A stretch of DNA of 64,000 bases. It comes from an uncultured Desulfuromonas sp. (GTDB lineage Bacteria > Desulfobacterota > Desulfuromonadia > Desulfuromonadales > Desulfuromonadaceae). The translations under genes were made by a program, and so were the position numbers. Below, piece by piece: positions 43,950 through 54,940 of this stretch. The notes under the pieces are model-generated. The model was not told the DNA's origin. It saw only the letters and a list, made by a program, of their open reading frames with translations, and made no database searches. Location of the stretch: assembly GCF_963678835.1 (NCBI RefSeq), contig NZ_OY787470.1, positions 310,001 to 374,000 of the forward strand, in the 5' to 3' direction. How positions within the stretch are numbered: position 1 is the first letter of the stretch; every line of letters begins with the position of its first letter.

Positions 43950-46613
43950 ATGGCAGATAAACCGCAACCCACTTACCTCAAAGATTATGTTCCCTATCCG
44001 TTTGAGGTTGAACGGCTTGATCTTGAATTTGACCTGACCCCTCATCATACGCGTGTCCTGTCGCGGGCACGCTATCAGCGTAAAGAACAAGTCGATACGG
44101 ACGAGCCGCTGAGGTTGGACGGTGCAGGACAGACCCTGATCTCCTTGTCTCTTGACGGCGTGCCGCTGACGACTTTGGATTACCGCAGCCAAGATGGCGG
44201 CCTGGTGCTGTCCAACGTGCCAAACCGCTTCGAGCTGACCCTGGTTACCGAAATTGACCCCGAGGCCAATAAGGCGCTGGAAGGGCTCTATCTGTCGAGT
44301 GGAAATTTCTGTACCCAATGTGAGGCGCAGGGCTTCCGCCGCATCACCTATTTTCCCGACCGTCCCGATGTCATGACCCGTTACACCACGACGATTCGAG
44401 CCGACAAGCAGCGTTTTCCGGTGCTGCTGTCTAACGGTAATCTGGTGGAACAGCGTGATCTCGATGATGGTCGCCACCTGACCCGTTGGGAAGACCCGTT
44501 TTCCAAGCCCAGCTATCTGTTTGCCTTGGTGGCTGGTGATCTGGTCTGCCGGGAGGATGTGTTCACGACCATGTCCGGACGCGAGGTGTTGCTGCAGATC
44601 TATGTTGAGGCCCGCAATGCCGATAAGTGTGACCATGCCATGCTGTCGCTGAAGAAAGCCATGGCCTGGGATGAACAGCGTTTTGGTCTTGAATACGACC
44701 TTGACCGCTTTATGGTTGTTGCCGTGGATGATTTCAATATGGGCGCCATGGAGAACAAAGGACTCAACGTGTTCAACTCAAAGTATATTCTCGCTCGCCC
44801 GGAAACAGCGACCGACGATGACTTTCTCAATATTGAAGGGGTGGTCGGCCACGAGTATTTTCACAATTGGACCGGCAACCGCATTACCTGCCGTGACTGG
44901 TTTCAACTCAGCCTTAAAGAGGGTCTGACCGTTTTTCGCGATCAGGAGTTTTCTGCGGACATGAACTCGGCGGCGGTCAAACGCATTGAAGAAGTGCGCA
45001 TCCTGCAGAGCCATCAGTTTGCTGAGGATTCCGGGCCCATGGCCCATCCGGTACGCCCCGAATCCTATGTGGAGATCAACAATTTCTACACCATGACCGT
45101 TTATAGCAAAGGTGCTGAACTGATTCGTATGATGCAGACCTTGCTGGGGCGTGACGGATTCATGGCCGGCATTCGTCTTTATGTACAGCGCCACGATGGT
45201 CAGGCGGTGACCACTGATGATTTTGTTGCAGCCATGGAAGATGCCAGTGGCGTCGATTTGGGCCAGTTCCGGCGCTGGTATTCGCAGGCGGGAACCCCGG
45301 TGATTACCGTGGAGCCGCATTACGATGGTGAGCGGCAGCACCTGACCCTTGATGTGACGCAGAGTTGCCCGGCCACACCGGGGCAGCCTGACAAGCAGCC
45401 GTTCCACATTCCGTTACGCCTGGCGTTGCTCGGTCCGGACGGTACGCCGCAACCGCTGCATTTGGTGAATGAGTCTGCACCGCAGGGGGGGCAAGAACTG
45501 GTATTGTCAGTGACGGAGGCACGCCAGAAGTTCTGCTTCGAGCACGTGGGGGAGGGGTGTGTCGTGTCACTGCTGCGCGATTTTTCCGCGCCGGTGAAAT
45601 TGATCATGAACACCTCCCGCGATGAGTTGGCGTTTCTCATGGCCCATGACAGCGATGCATTTAACCGCTGGAATGCCAGCCAGCGATTGGCCGGAGGGTT
45701 GTTGCTCGATTTGGTGAGCTGTGTGCGTGAGGAGCAGAAGCTGGTTCTTGAGCCGATGTTTGTTGACGCGTTTCGCACCAGTTTGCTCGATGAGCAGACA
45801 GACCCGTCGCTGTTGGCTCTGGCTCTCACTCTGCCGCTGGAGAGTTATTTGGCAGAGCAGATGGAGGAGATCGACCCACAGGCGATCTTCACTGCACGCG
45901 AATTTGTCCGCCATGAAGTGGCTGTGCAACTTAAGGACGATTTTCTTACCGTTTATCGTCGTTGCGCCGATAGCGGACCGTATGAGGTAACACCCCAGGC
46001 TGTGGGGCAGCGGCGATTGAAAAATCTCTGTCTCGGTTATCTGGCCGCGCTGGCACCGCAGGATAACACGATCTGGCACATGATTCTCGATCAGTTCGCC
46101 ACCGGCCGTAACATGACCGATGTCAGTGCCGCGCTGGGGCTGCTGGCCGATCATGACAACCGCGACAGCCGTCACGCTCTTGACACGTTTTATGCCACCT
46201 GGAAAGAGGATCCTCTGGTGGTGGAGAAGTGGCTGGGGATTCAGGCACGGTCGCGACGTGAAGACTGTCTGGAACAGGTGGAGCGGCTGATGGGAACACC
46301 GGCATTCAACCTGCACAACCCCAATAAGGTGCGCTCACTAATCGGTGTGTTCTGTCAGGGCAACAGTGTCCGTTTTCATGCGGCTGATGGCTCCGGTTAC
46401 GATTTTTTGCGTCGTCAGGTCGCGCTCATCGACCCGTTCAACCCGCAGATTGCCGCCCGTCTGGTGTCGCCGCTGCTGCGCTGGCCCCGTTATGACGATA
46501 CGCGCAGTGCGCTGATGAAACAGGCGCTGGAGCAACTGCAGGCGAAAAACACCCTGTCGGCCGATCTCTATGAAATGGTCAGCAAGGGTCTTGATCAGAA
46601 CAAAAAAGGGTAA
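43950..46613 (+). CDS. pepN: aminopeptidase N (family M1)
   Basis: This 887-residue zinc exopeptidase has the E. coli PepN layout. The substrate motif GAMEN is at 265-269, and the zinc site HEYFH at 301-305 has its third ligand E324 in KEGLTVF. The N-terminal beta domain recognises the peptide amino end. The C-terminal helical domain is complete. ACAGGAG lies before the ATG at 43950, and the protein start (MADKPQPTYLKDY) matches the family. It degrades cytosolic peptides. The next gene follows 7 bases later, so they are probably co-transcribed. Confidence 0.95.
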   Translation: MADKPQPTYLKDYVPYPFEVERLDLEFDLTPHHTRVLSRARYQRKEQVDTDEPLRLDGAGQTLISLSLDGVPLTTLDYRSQDGGLVLSNVPNRFELTLVTEIDPEANKALEGLYLSSGNFCTQCEAQGFRRITYFPDRPDVMTRYTTTIRADKQRFPVLLSNGNLVEQRDLDDGRHLTRWEDPFSKPSYLFALVAGDLVCREDVFTTMSGREVLLQIYVEARNADKCDHAMLSLKKAMAWDEQRFGLEYDLDRFMVVAVDDFNMGAMENKGLNVFNSKYILARPETATDDDFLNIEGVVGHEYFHNWTGNRITCRDWFQLSLKEGLTVFRDQEFSADMNSAAVKRIEEVRILQSHQFAEDSGPMAHPVRPESYVEINNFYTMTVYSKGAELIRMMQTLLGRDGFMAGIRLYVQRHDGQAVTTDDFVAAMEDASGVDLGQFRRWYSQAGTPVITVEPHYDGERQHLTLDVTQSCPATPGQPDKQPFHIPLRLALLGPDGTPQPLHLVNESAPQGGQELVLSVTEARQKFCFEHVGEGCVVSLLRDFSAPVKLIMNTSRDELAFLMAHDSDAFNRWNASQRLAGGLLLDLVSCVREEQKLVLEPMFVDAFRTSLLDEQTDPSLLALALTLPLESYLAEQMEEIDPQAIFTAREFVRHEVAVQLKDDFLTVYRRCADSGPYEVTPQAVGQRRLKNLCLGYLAALAPQDNTIWHMILDQFATGRNMTDVSAALGLLADHDNRDSRHALDTFYATWKEDPLVVEKWLGIQARSRREDCLEQVERLMGTPAFNLHNPNKVRSLIGVFCQGNSVRFHAADGSGYDFLRRQVALIDPFNPQIAARLVSPLLRWPRYDDTRSALMKQALEQLQAKNTLSADLYEMVSKGLDQNKKG

Positions 46614-46620
46614 TGGTGGG

Positions 46621-49600
46621 ATGATGGCGGTACCCTGGTCCGGAATCCGTTTTGCCATTGATCGTGGCGGCACGTTTACCGATGTCTATGCCCAACTGCC
46701 CGACGGGCGCAGCTTTGTGCATAAGCTGCTCTCCGAAGACCCGCACAATTACACGGATGCACCGCGCGAAGGGATCCGCCGTATCCTCGAGCAGATTGGC
46801 GGCGAGGCGTTGCCGGAACAATTCAGTGCCGAGGGCATTGCTTCGGTGCGGATGGGAACGACCGTGGCCACCAACGCGCTGCTGGAGCACAAAGGGGCCA
46901 AAACCGCGTTGCTGATCAGCGAAGGTTTTGCCGATCTGCTGCAGATTGGTGACCAGACCCGCCCCGAGTTGTTTGCATTGCATGTTCAGCAGCCGACACC
47001 ACTCTATGACGAGGTGGTGGAAATCGGCGAACGGATCCGCCCGGTACAGCCGCAGGAACAGGCCGATGTCGTGGGCAGTGATGGCCGTGGTTATCGGATC
47101 CTCCAAGCGCCGCAGATGAGACAGGTGCGTGCGCAACTGACGCACCTGCGCCAACACGGCTATGACAGTGTTGCCGTGGTACTGGCCCATGGTTATGCCT
47201 GCCCCGACCATGAACAGCAAGTGGGGGCGCTGGCGCGAGAACTCGGCTTTTCTCAGGTGTCGCTGTCGCATGAGGTGATGCCGACGGCACGGCTGGTGGC
47301 GCGGGGTGATACCACGGTGGTTGATGCTTATCTGACGCCGAAAATCCGTCAGTACAGCGATGGATTTCGCAATGGATTCAGCGATGGATTGGCGCAGTGC
47401 GAATTGCGCTTTATGACCTCCGATGGTGGCTTGGTGCCTGCCCCAGCTTTTAGCGGTAGCCGTGCGTTGTTGTCCGGTCCGGCCGGTGGTGTGGTCGGTT
47501 TTGCCCAAACCTGTCGGCAGGTGTTTCCCGATCGGCCGGTGATCGGTTTTGACATGGGTGGCACCTCAACGGATGTGTCGCGTTTTGACGGCGACTACGA
47601 TCTGATTCAACAGAGCGAGATTGCCGGGACACGCATCCAGGCTCCGCAGCTCAATATTCAGACCGTCGCCGCAGGCGGTGGCTCGCGGCTGTTCTTCCGC
47701 CATGGCATGTTTGAGGTCGGCCCGGAGTCGGCCGGTGCTGATCCGGGGCCGGTGTGTTATCGCAAGGGCGGGCACCTGACCGTCACTGATGCCAACCTGC
47801 TGTTAGGCCGTCTGCAGCCGGATTTCTTTCCGAAGATCTTTGGTGAGGATGAACAACAGCCACTCGATCTGGACGCCACCCGTCAAGCCTTTGCCGTGTT
47901 GACCAATGAGGTGAATCAGTGGCTCTCTGAGCAGGAGCGGCCGCCCATGACCGCCGAACAAGTGGCCGCAGGCTTTCTTGATGTCGCCAACGAGCAGATG
48001 GCGCGTCCGGTGCGAGCGGTGTCGGTGCAGAAAGGCTTTGATCTGGCTGAGCATGTGCTGGCTTGTTTCGGTGGCGCTGGCGGTCAACATGCCTGTGCCA
48101 TGGCGCGCAAGCTGGGTATGGAAACTATCTTTCTTCATCGCCATGCTGGAATCCTGTCTGCTTACGGCATGGCGTTGGCACAACCGGTGTGCGAGTTGCA
48201 ACAGGCGGCCAGTGGTGAACTGGCACCAGACACCTTGGCAACGCTCGATGGCGTGCACCGGCAGCTGGCGGAGCAAGCTTGCCAGAGTCTGCTTGCTCAG
48301 GGTGTTGATCGACGCCAGATCGACTGTCACTGTTATCTCAACCTGCGCTATGCCGGAACCGATCATGCCATGATGATGATGCGACCGGACGACGGCGATT
48401 ATGGCCGTACCTTTCGCAACGCCTACCGCCGCGAATACGGCTTTGAACTCGCGTCGCCAATTGAAATTGATGATGTGCGGGTGCGGGCCGTCGCACGTCA
48501 GGAGGGCTCTCTGACCGAGTGTGCTGTTGCTGTGGGACACCTGCCCGAGTCGTTGGCGACGGTGGCGTGTTACTTCGATGGTGCGTATCATGAGACGCCT
48601 GTGTATCCGTGGTCGGACCGCTGTGCTGAAGCAACGCTCATCGGGCCGGCGCTATTGATCCGCGACACGGCAACTGTGGTGGTTGAGCCGGGTTGCGAAG
48701 CGCGTTTCAACGCGGGCGGTGACCTGAACATCTCGGTGGGCGCCCGTGTTCAGAACTATACGACCGCGTTGGATCCGGTGCAGTTGGCGTTGCTCAGTAA
48801 TCGTTTCATGTCCATCGCTGAACAGATGGGCTACGCATTGCAGCGTACGGCCATCTCCACCAACATCAAAGAGCGCTGCGATTTTTCTTGTGCCCTGTTT
48901 GATGCCGATGGCGCGCTGATTGCCAATGCGCCCCACACGCCGGTGCATCTCGGTGCCATGGGTGAAGCGGTACGGGCGCAGATCGCTGTTAATGACGAGC
49001 CGCTTCAACCCGGCGATGTGCTGCTCAGCAATCACCCGGCCATGGGAGGCAGTCACCTGCCCGATATGACGGTGATCTCGCCGTTGTGGCATGACGGACG
49101 GATTGTCATGTATGTGGCCAATCGCGGTCATCATGCCGATATCGGCGGAGTGACGCCGGGGTCCATGCCACCGTTCTCACGCTCGCTCGACGAAGAGGGC
49201 TGCGCCATCCGCCGTATGAAGCTGGTTGACGGCGGGGTGTTTCAGGAGGTGCCGTTGCGTGAGGTCCTTCAGGCGGCCGGCAGTCGGCGAATCGAGGATA
49301 ATCTGTCCGATTTCAAGGCGCAGGCGGCGGCCAATCAGTGCGGAATCTGGCTGCTGGGTGAGCTGGCCGATCAGGTTGGCTTAGCCTGTGTTCAGGCCTA
49401 TATGGGCTATCTTCAGGACCATGCCGAAGCTGCCGTGCGTGACGGATTATTGCACCTGGTGGCGCAGCACGGTGGCAAGCGACAACTTACGGCTGAAGAC
49501 TTTCTTGATGACGGTACGGCCGTGCGTCTGACCGTGGATATCGATTCGCAGGGGCGGGCCCATTTTGACTTTCGTGACAGTGACCAGCAGCAGTGGGGCA

Positions 49601-50364
49601 ATCTGAATGCGCCATTGGCCGTGACCTGGTCGGCGATCCTTTATGCGTTGCGCTGTCTGGTCGCCGAACCGATTCCCCTCAATCACGGCTGTCTGCGTCC
49701 GGTACGTCTGAGCGTGGCAGAAGGTTCGGTTCTGGCTCCCGATGAACAGGCCGCCGTCGTTGGTGGTAATGTGCTGACCTCGCAACGGATTGTCGATGTG
49801 TTGTTCAAGGCGTTTGGTTGTGTGGCCGCCTCGCAGGGGTGTATGAATAACCTGACCTTTGGCAACGAGCAGTTTGGCTATTACGAGACCATTGGTGGCG
49901 GCAGCGGCGCCGGACCGGACTGGGATGGCTGTTCCGGGGTGCATAGCCATATGACCAACACCCGGATCACCGATCCGGAGATTCTCGAATTACGTTATCC
50001 AGTGCTGTTGCGTCAATTTGCCATCCGTTATGGTTCCGGTGGTTGTGGGCGTCATCCGGGAGGCAACGGTCTGATCCGTGAACTCGAATTTCTACAACCG
50101 TTGACCGCCTCGATTCTCTCAGAGCGTCGGGTGTTTGCGCCCTACGGACTCGAAGGCGGTGGCTACGGACGCTGTGGTCGTAACCACGTGTGGTTTGCCG
50201 GGCGCGGTTGGATCAACCTGACGGGCAAAAACAGCGTTGCCGTGGCTGCCGGAGATCGGTTGCGCATTGAAACGCCCGGTGGCGGCGGCTTTGGAAAATG
50301 TAACGACAGATGCGCCAGCTCTGCTATGATACAACAGTGTAGTAAACGGATAGGTGGGTGTTGA
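46621..50364 (+). CDS. 5-oxoprolinase / hydantoinase A-B fusion
   Basis: This protein of about 1247 residues joins a HyuA domain (about 1-690) and a HyuB domain (about 720-1235), the layout of ATP-dependent 5-oxoprolinase. HyuA shows [34 protein letters not shown] and [11 protein letters not shown] nucleotide-binding segments. HyuB shows [19 protein letters not shown] and [12 protein letters not shown]. The enzyme opens 5-oxoproline to glutamate with ATP. Hydantoinase or acetone carboxylase-like activity on another ring compound is also possible. It follows pepN closely, which suits turnover of peptides and of pyroglutamyl ends. Confidence 0.87.
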   Translation: MMAVPWSGIRFAIDRGGTFTDVYAQLPDGRSFVHKLLSEDPHNYTDAPREGIRRILEQIGGEALPEQFSAEGIASVRMGTTVATNALLEHKGAKTALLISEGFADLLQIGDQTRPELFALHVQQPTPLYDEVVEIGERIRPVQPQEQADVVGSDGRGYRILQAPQMRQVRAQLTHLRQHGYDSVAVVLAHGYACPDHEQQVGALARELGFSQVSLSHEVMPTARLVARGDTTVVDAYLTPKIRQYSDGFRNGFSDGLAQCELRFMTSDGGLVPAPAFSGSRALLSGPAGGVVGFAQTCRQVFPDRPVIGFDMGGTSTDVSRFDGDYDLIQQSEIAGTRIQAPQLNIQTVAAGGGSRLFFRHGMFEVGPESAGADPGPVCYRKGGHLTVTDANLLLGRLQPDFFPKIFGEDEQQPLDLDATRQAFAVLTNEVNQWLSEQERPPMTAEQVAAGFLDVANEQMARPVRAVSVQKGFDLAEHVLACFGGAGGQHACAMARKLGMETIFLHRHAGILSAYGMALAQPVCELQQAASGELAPDTLATLDGVHRQLAEQACQSLLAQGVDRRQIDCHCYLNLRYAGTDHAMMMMRPDDGDYGRTFRNAYRREYGFELASPIEIDDVRVRAVARQEGSLTECAVAVGHLPESLATVACYFDGAYHETPVYPWSDRCAEATLIGPALLIRDTATVVVEPGCEARFNAGGDLNISVGARVQNYTTALDPVQLALLSNRFMSIAEQMGYALQRTAISTNIKERCDFSCALFDADGALIANAPHTPVHLGAMGEAVRAQIAVNDEPLQPGDVLLSNHPAMGGSHLPDMTVISPLWHDGRIVMYVANRGHHADIGGVTPGSMPPFSRSLDEEGCAIRRMKLVDGGVFQEVPLREVLQAAGSRRIEDNLSDFKAQAAANQCGIWLLGELADQVGLACVQAYMGYLQDHAEAAVRDGLLHLVAQHGGKRQLTAEDFLDDGTAVRLTVDIDSQGRAHFDFRDSDQQQWGNLNAPLAVTWSAILYALRCLVAEPIPLNHGCLRPVRLSVAEGSVLAPDEQAAVVGGNVLTSQRIVDVLFKAFGCVAASQGCMNNLTFGNEQFGYYETIGGGSGAGPDWDGCSGVHSHMTNTRITDPEILELRYPVLLRQFAIRYGSGGCGRHPGGNGLIRELEFLQPLTASILSERRVFAPYGLEGGGYGRCGRNHVWFAGRGWINLTGKNSVAVAAGDRLRIETPGGGGFGKCNDRCASSAMIQQCSKRIGGC

Positions 50365-50408
50365 AACCGGGTCGTTGACGGTCAGTGCTGATTCAGGGAT
50401 AAATCATC

Positions 50409-51470
50409 ATGCGTCATGACAAAAGTCTTTTTGAGCGGGTTCGTGAAAACGAGCAGTTGGCTGAAAAATTTTACAAAGTGGAGTTGAAGATTCTCTCCAC
50501 CTTGAAGTTCGCAGATTTCTTTGACACCTTGCTCAAGGAAATTTCCGATGTTTTTCAGGTGCCTTTTGTCTGGTTTTCGCTGATTGCCGATACCGAAGTG
50601 GCGGCTATGTTGCAGCAATGCGGAGGCACCTGCGGCGAACGGCAACGGATTAACCTGATCGACCGCCATCAACTGCAGCGTTTGATCGGTGATGAGCTCT
50701 GTGTGCAATTAGTCAATGAGCAGTTGCAGCGCTATCTGCCGCTGTTGCCGAAAGATCAGCACTACGCGGTGCGCTCCATTGCGGTGGCACCGATTACGCT
50801 CGACGGCATGGTGATCGGCACGCTTAACCAGGCGGATGTTGATGGTCAGCGGTTTGCGCCGGGGCTCAATACCGTGTTACTGGAGCGCCTGGCGCTCAAG
50901 GTCGCGATTTGTCTGTCCAACGTCACAGCCCATGAGAAACTACGCTCTCAGGCGTGTCTTGATCCGCTGACCGGTTTGCTCAATCGCCGGGTTCTTGGCC
51001 AGGTGCTGCAGCGTGAGTTTGACCGGGCGTGTCGTTACGAGACCGCATTGTCTGTTGTGTTTATCGACCTCAACGATTTCAAGCAGGTCAATGACAACCA
51101 TGGCCATGATGCCGGGGATCTGTTGTTGCAGTATCTGGCGGATTGTCTGCAGCGCTACAGTCGCACCACGGATCTGGTTGCCCGCTATGCCGGTGATGAA
51201 TTTGTTTTGGTGCTGCCTCAGACCAGTGCCAAAAAAGCCGGTTTGCTTATGGAACGGCTGGATAAAGAATTAAGCCGCCAGGGCATGCTCTATGGGGACG
51301 CTCTGGTGGCGGTCTCGCTGAGTTATGGTGTGGCCAGTTTGCCGGATGGAGATGTCTCCAGCCCGGAACAGATGTTGAAAAAAGCCGATCAGGCTCTTTA
51401 TCGTCATAAACGACGCAGTAAGGTTCATTCCGTCAGTCGTCATGAAAGTGCAGGTTTGAATGCAGATTAA
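50409..51470 (+). CDS. DUF484/GAF-like diguanylate cyclase
   Basis: This 353-residue soluble protein has an N-terminal DUF484/GAF-like sensory domain (about 10-175) and a GGDEF domain (about 185-345). The active-site motif is AGDEF at 261-265; Ala at the first position is tolerated in some active cyclases. [10 protein letters not shown] opens the domain. Cyclic di-GMP synthesis is likely, with an unknown cytosolic signal. The engB start lies 11 bases before its stop, so the two are coupled. Confidence 0.82.
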   Translation: MRHDKSLFERVRENEQLAEKFYKVELKILSTLKFADFFDTLLKEISDVFQVPFVWFSLIADTEVAAMLQQCGGTCGERQRINLIDRHQLQRLIGDELCVQLVNEQLQRYLPLLPKDQHYAVRSIAVAPITLDGMVIGTLNQADVDGQRFAPGLNTVLLERLALKVAICLSNVTAHEKLRSQACLDPLTGLLNRRVLGQVLQREFDRACRYETALSVVFIDLNDFKQVNDNHGHDAGDLLLQYLADCLQRYSRTTDLVARYAGDEFVLVLPQTSAKKAGLLMERLDKELSRQGMLYGDALVAVSLSYGVASLPDGDVSSPEQMLKKADQALYRHKRRSKVHSVSRHESAGLNAD

Positions 51471-52068
51471 AACGGCCCAGTTTGTCAAAAGTGCCACCCG
51501 CCCCGGTAATTATCCGCCGGCAGAGCGCCCTGAAATTGCCTTTGCCGGTCGCAGTAATGTCGGTAAGAGCTCCCTGCTGAACGCCATGGTGCAACGTAAA
51601 AGCCTGGTGCGGACCTCGTCGACACCTGGGCGTACGCAGTTGATTAACTTCTTCGATCTCAACGACGAGATGTATCTTGTCGACCTGCCCGGATACGGCT
51701 TTGCCAAAGTGCCCATGGCGGTAAAAAAACAATGGGGGCCGATGATCCAGACCTATCTGCAGAGCCGTCAATCGCTGTGTGCTGTGGTGGTGTTATTCGA
51801 CATCCGTCGGGTACCGCGTGAGGAGGACTTGCAGTTGCTTGACTGGCTCGAGGAGTACGAAGTGCCGACCATTCCGGTGATCACCAAAGTGGACAAGGTC
51901 AGCCGCAACCGACGTGCGGCGCAGATTGCACCGATTGCCGAAGCCACCGGATTACCGGCGGAAGCTTTCAGTCTGTTTTCGGCGTTGACCAAAGAGGGGC
52001 GCGATGAGATTTGGGAGCGATTGGAAATTGCCATGGAAGAGTGCTCCTGTCTTGACGCAGAGGTCTGA
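51460..52068 (+). CDS. engB: ribosome biogenesis GTPase EngB/YsxC
   Basis: This 202-residue GTPase helps to assemble the large ribosomal subunit. P-loop GRSNVGKSS is at 30-38, switch region TSSTPGRTQ near 52-60, DLPGYGFA near 74-81, TKVD near 141 and SALT near 175. The length is typical. It overlaps the diguanylate cyclase gene by 11 bases. Confidence 0.94.
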   Translation: MQIKTAQFVKSATRPGNYPPAERPEIAFAGRSNVGKSSLLNAMVQRKSLVRTSSTPGRTQLINFFDLNDEMYLVDLPGYGFAKVPMAVKKQWGPMIQTYLQSRQSLCAVVVLFDIRRVPREEDLQLLDWLEEYEVPTIPVITKVDKVSRNRRAAQIAPIAEATGLPAEAFSLFSALTKEGRDEIWERLEIAMEECSCLDAEV

Positions 52069-52114
52069 ACTGGTTAGTCTATGGTGGCTTAATAAATAAG
52101 GAAGGGTAGATTAT

Positions 52115-53329
52115 ATGGGAATCGTTTATGTGGTTGGTGCCGGGATTGAAGGGCAGGAAGGGTTTAGCGCCCGGGCCTTAAGTCTGGTGCGCCAGGCGCG
52201 GGTTCTTTATGGTGCACCGCGGTTGCTGGAGTTGTTCAGCGATCTTGATGTGGAGAAAGTGGCGCTCAGCGGTAACGACGATCTGTCGCAGTTGGTGAAA
52301 GATCAGCCTGGGCCGGTTGTCGTTCTGACCTCCGGTGATCCGCTGTTTTTCAGTATCGGTCGCAACCTGTTGCGCAATCTCCCCAAAGACCGCCTTGAAT
52401 TTGTTCCCAATGTCAGCTCGGTACAGTCCGCGTTTTCCCGGATTAAAGAGCCGTGGGATGACGCCGTATTTATCTCCACTGAACAGCGGACTCTGGCCGA
52501 TATCGGCGATCGGATTATTGCCAACGACAAGGCAGCGGTGCTGACCGATGCGCGTCATACCCCGGCAAGTATTGCCGACGAATTACTGCGGCGTGGTTTT
52601 GACGGCTACACCGTGTATTTGTGTGAAAACCTTGGGACAGCCCACGAACGCATTGTTAAAACCTCGGTTCAGGAACTGCCGACCATGCAGGCTGCGGAAC
52701 TCAACGTATTGATCCTGATCAAGCGTTATGACAACGCCGCGCCGGAGGACAAGCCGACTCTGGGGATTGCCGATAGTGAATTTTTTACCATGAAAAAGCA
52801 GATCACCCCGGAAGAGGTGCGGGTGGTGGCTTTGGCGAAATTGCAGTTGCGTCATGACATGGTATTGTGGGATATAGGCGCCGGCAGTGGTTCCATCAGT
52901 ATTGAAGCGGACTTTTTGTTGCCCCACGGAAGGATTTTTGCCGTCGAGCGCAACATTGAATATCTCAAATTTCTGCGGGAAAACCTCAACCGCTTTCATC
53001 CGCGCAATGTTCGGGTGGTTGAGGGCGAAGCACCCAGTTGCCTCGAAGACCTGCCCGATCCGGACCGGGTGTTTATCGGTGGCTCCGGTGGTAACCTGTG
53101 GGAACTGCTTGAGGCGGTCGATGGACGCTTGCCGGCCGATGGCCGGGTGGTTCTGACCGCCATGACTCTCGATACCCTGGTGGCATCGAGCGACTTTTTT
53201 GGAAATTCGGGATATCTGGTGGATGTGACAACCCTCAATGTGGCTCGTACCAGCAGCAATACCGATTACAAGGTCTTTGAGGCCCATAATCCCGTCTATA
53301 TTATTGTAGCGACCAAGGCTCAGGATTAG
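52115..53329 (+). CDS. cbiET: precorrin-6B / cobalt-precorrin C5,C15-methyltransferase, CbiE-CbiT fusion
   Basis: This 404-residue protein has an N-terminal CbiE tetrapyrrole methyltransferase domain (about 1-200; VVGAGIEGQEGFSARAL, LTSGDPLFFSIGRNLL) and a C-terminal CbiT domain (about 215-400; LWDIGAGSGSISIEA is the SAM site). It methylates and decarboxylates precorrin in cobalamin synthesis. No other cobalamin gene lies in the window. It is probably co-transcribed with the PilZ gene 30 bases downstream. Confidence 0.92.
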   Translation: MGIVYVVGAGIEGQEGFSARALSLVRQARVLYGAPRLLELFSDLDVEKVALSGNDDLSQLVKDQPGPVVVLTSGDPLFFSIGRNLLRNLPKDRLEFVPNVSSVQSAFSRIKEPWDDAVFISTEQRTLADIGDRIIANDKAAVLTDARHTPASIADELLRRGFDGYTVYLCENLGTAHERIVKTSVQELPTMQAAELNVLILIKRYDNAAPEDKPTLGIADSEFFTMKKQITPEEVRVVALAKLQLRHDMVLWDIGAGSGSISIEADFLLPHGRIFAVERNIEYLKFLRENLNRFHPRNVRVVEGEAPSCLEDLPDPDRVFIGGSGGNLWELLEAVDGRLPADGRVVLTAMTLDTLVASSDFFGNSGYLVDVTTLNVARTSSNTDYKVFEAHNPVYIIVATKAQD

Positions 53330-53359
53330 CCGACGACCGGTCAGCCAAGGAGTAAGGCG

Positions 53360-53710
53360 ATGGAACTAAAAGAGCGACGCCGTGATCCACGGTACAACAC
53401 ACTGAATTTTGTTTATTTCAGCTTTCAAGACCCAGCCAATGGTGATGGAGAGTATATGGGCAAGACCCTTGACGCCAGTTTGCGTGGTCTGTTGCTCGAA
53501 GTACATCTTCCGTTGCCGATTGGTCAACGTCTGAATTTAAGTGTTGGTGCCTGTGAAGATATTTTCGAATTTTCCGGCGAAGTGGTCCATTGCATGGATC
53601 ATGATGACAGCATGTTTTGCACCGGGATTGAATTTGATCCGATGACTGTGGAGCAAAAAGAGAAGCTGGAACACTATCTCACCGCGTTCGCCCAGGAAAA
53701 AGAGGGATAG
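53360..53710 (+). CDS. PilZ-domain protein
   Basis: This 116-residue protein is a single PilZ domain. The cyclic di-GMP signatures are the N-terminal Arg-rich start (ERRRDPRY, about 4-11) and DASLRG near 39-44, a form of DXSXXG. It may act as a small cyclic di-GMP effector. The DNA between 50.4 and 53.7 kb thus includes both a cyclase and a receptor. AAGGAG precedes the ATG; the Dus gene follows 6 bases after the stop. Confidence 0.82.
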   Translation: MELKERRRDPRYNTLNFVYFSFQDPANGDGEYMGKTLDASLRGLLLEVHLPLPIGQRLNLSVGACEDIFEFSGEVVHCMDHDDSMFCTGIEFDPMTVEQKEKLEHYLTAFAQEKEG

Positions 53711-53716
53711 ACATCG

Positions 53717-54679
53717 GTGAAAACATTACCTTGGCAAAAGGGGACGTTTCCCCTGATGCTGGCTCCGATGCAGGGGCTTACCAATCGGGCCATGCGGGCT
53801 GTCCAATGTGATATTGGACAGCCCGATGTCGTTTTTACCGAATTTGTTCGTGTCAGTCACGTTGCCCGCCAGCGCATTACGCCGAGTGATCGGCGTGAGA
53901 TTCAGGCGGGTGTGGCCGGAGTGCCTCTGGTTGTGCAGTTGATTGGTCATCGCAGCGAGACCCTGGCCGAAGCGGCGCGGATCGTTGCCGACCTCGGTGG
54001 GACCCATGTCAATCTCAACATGGGCTGCCCTTTTGGGCGGACGACAACGGGTAAAACCGGTGGCGCCATGCTGCAGGAACCGGAAAAAATAGGGGATTGT
54101 CTGCGGTCGATACGAGCCGCCTTTCACGGCTCTGTGTCGGTTAAAGTGCGTGCCGGTTACGACGATCCTGAGCAGATTTTTGAGTTGTTGCCGGTATTTG
54201 AAGAGTGTGGCGTTGATTTTATCGTGCTCCATCCACGCACGGTGGTGCAAAAATACGCGGATGATGCGGATCATGGTGTGACCGCACGGGTTGTGGCGGC
54301 CACGGCGCTGCCGGTGATTGCCAACGGTGATCTGTTCAATGAAGGCCGGGCACGACAGGTGGCAGAGCAGACCGGTGCTGCCGGGCTGATGTTAGGACGT
54401 GGTGCCATTGCTGACCCATGGTTGTTTCAGCGGATCCGTTGTCGTGGTGCTGAGCCCGATGCCTCACAACGCCTGCAGCAGATGGCCGTTTATTTTGACC
54501 GTCTGTCTGACAACTATGTCCCGTTGTTTTGCGGTGAACAGCAGGTGTTAAGCAAGTTGAAGAACGTGCTCGACGCATTTGTGGATCCCGAGGTGCAGAC
54601 GTTGAAAAAAAAGTTGCGTCGTTGTAAGACGTTATCTCAATTCCATGATGTTTTACGGGCCGCCTCGCTGCACATGTGA
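53717..54679 (+). CDS. tRNA-dihydrouridine synthase
   Basis: This 320-residue flavoenzyme reduces uridines in tRNA. MLAPMQGLTNRAMRAV (about 14-29) starts the TIM barrel, NMGCPFGRTTTGKTGG contains catalytic C104, and VKVRAGY and HPRT are the usual substrate and FMN motifs. The subclass (DusB or DusC type) is not certain from sequence alone. GTG start lies 6 bases after the PilZ gene. Confidence 0.9.
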   Translation: MKTLPWQKGTFPLMLAPMQGLTNRAMRAVQCDIGQPDVVFTEFVRVSHVARQRITPSDRREIQAGVAGVPLVVQLIGHRSETLAEAARIVADLGGTHVNLNMGCPFGRTTTGKTGGAMLQEPEKIGDCLRSIRAAFHGSVSVKVRAGYDDPEQIFELLPVFEECGVDFIVLHPRTVVQKYADDADHGVTARVVAATALPVIANGDLFNEGRARQVAEQTGAAGLMLGRGAIADPWLFQRIRCRGAEPDASQRLQQMAVYFDRLSDNYVPLFCGEQQVLSKLKNVLDAFVDPEVQTLKKKLRRCKTLSQFHDVLRAASLHM

Positions 54680-54751
54680 GCGTGCTGGTGACGGATGTCT
54701 ATTTTGGGCGTGAACGCCCAGAGAACGGACGTTCATTGCATTGTGAATCGT

Positions 54752-54767
54752 CAATTGTATACAATTG
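54752..54767. promoter_or_regulatory. 16-bp palindrome upstream of cbcL
   Basis: CAATTGTATACAATTG is a perfect palindrome. Its AATTGTATACA core also occurs at 41214-41224 and 60813-60822 (with one edge base different), inside or beside the other cytochrome operators. Confidence 0.5.
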
Positions 54768-54809
54768 TTGGATTGACTTTGTACGCTGTTTCATGGTAGT
54801 AAGCGTAGC

Positions 54810-54832
54810 ACTGTATAGTAAAAACATACAGT
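54810..54832. promoter_or_regulatory. putative operator ACTGTAT-N9-ATACAGT upstream of cbcL
   Basis: Both arms match the consensus perfectly. It lies 108 bases before the cbcL start. The same arms and spacing occur twice upstream of cbcA. Confidence 0.65.
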
Positions 54833-54940
54833 AAACGCAGCGTTGCCGTGTGGCAGCGCTCAATCAACGTTGTTCCGGCCTGGTAGAGAGCTTTGTAGCT
54901 CGGGGGCGGCCGGCAATCTGCTGAAGTAAGGAGTTTTTTA

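Noticed and set aside
54810..54832. LexA (SOS) box
   Set aside because: The CTGT and ACAG halves are 13 bases apart, against 8 in the E. coli LexA box, and the nearby genes are respiratory.
54902..54925. Sigma-54 promoter directly before cbcL
   Set aside because: A GG-N10-GC pair exists at 54908-54921, but the flanking bases are poor and transcription would begin in the ribosome binding site.
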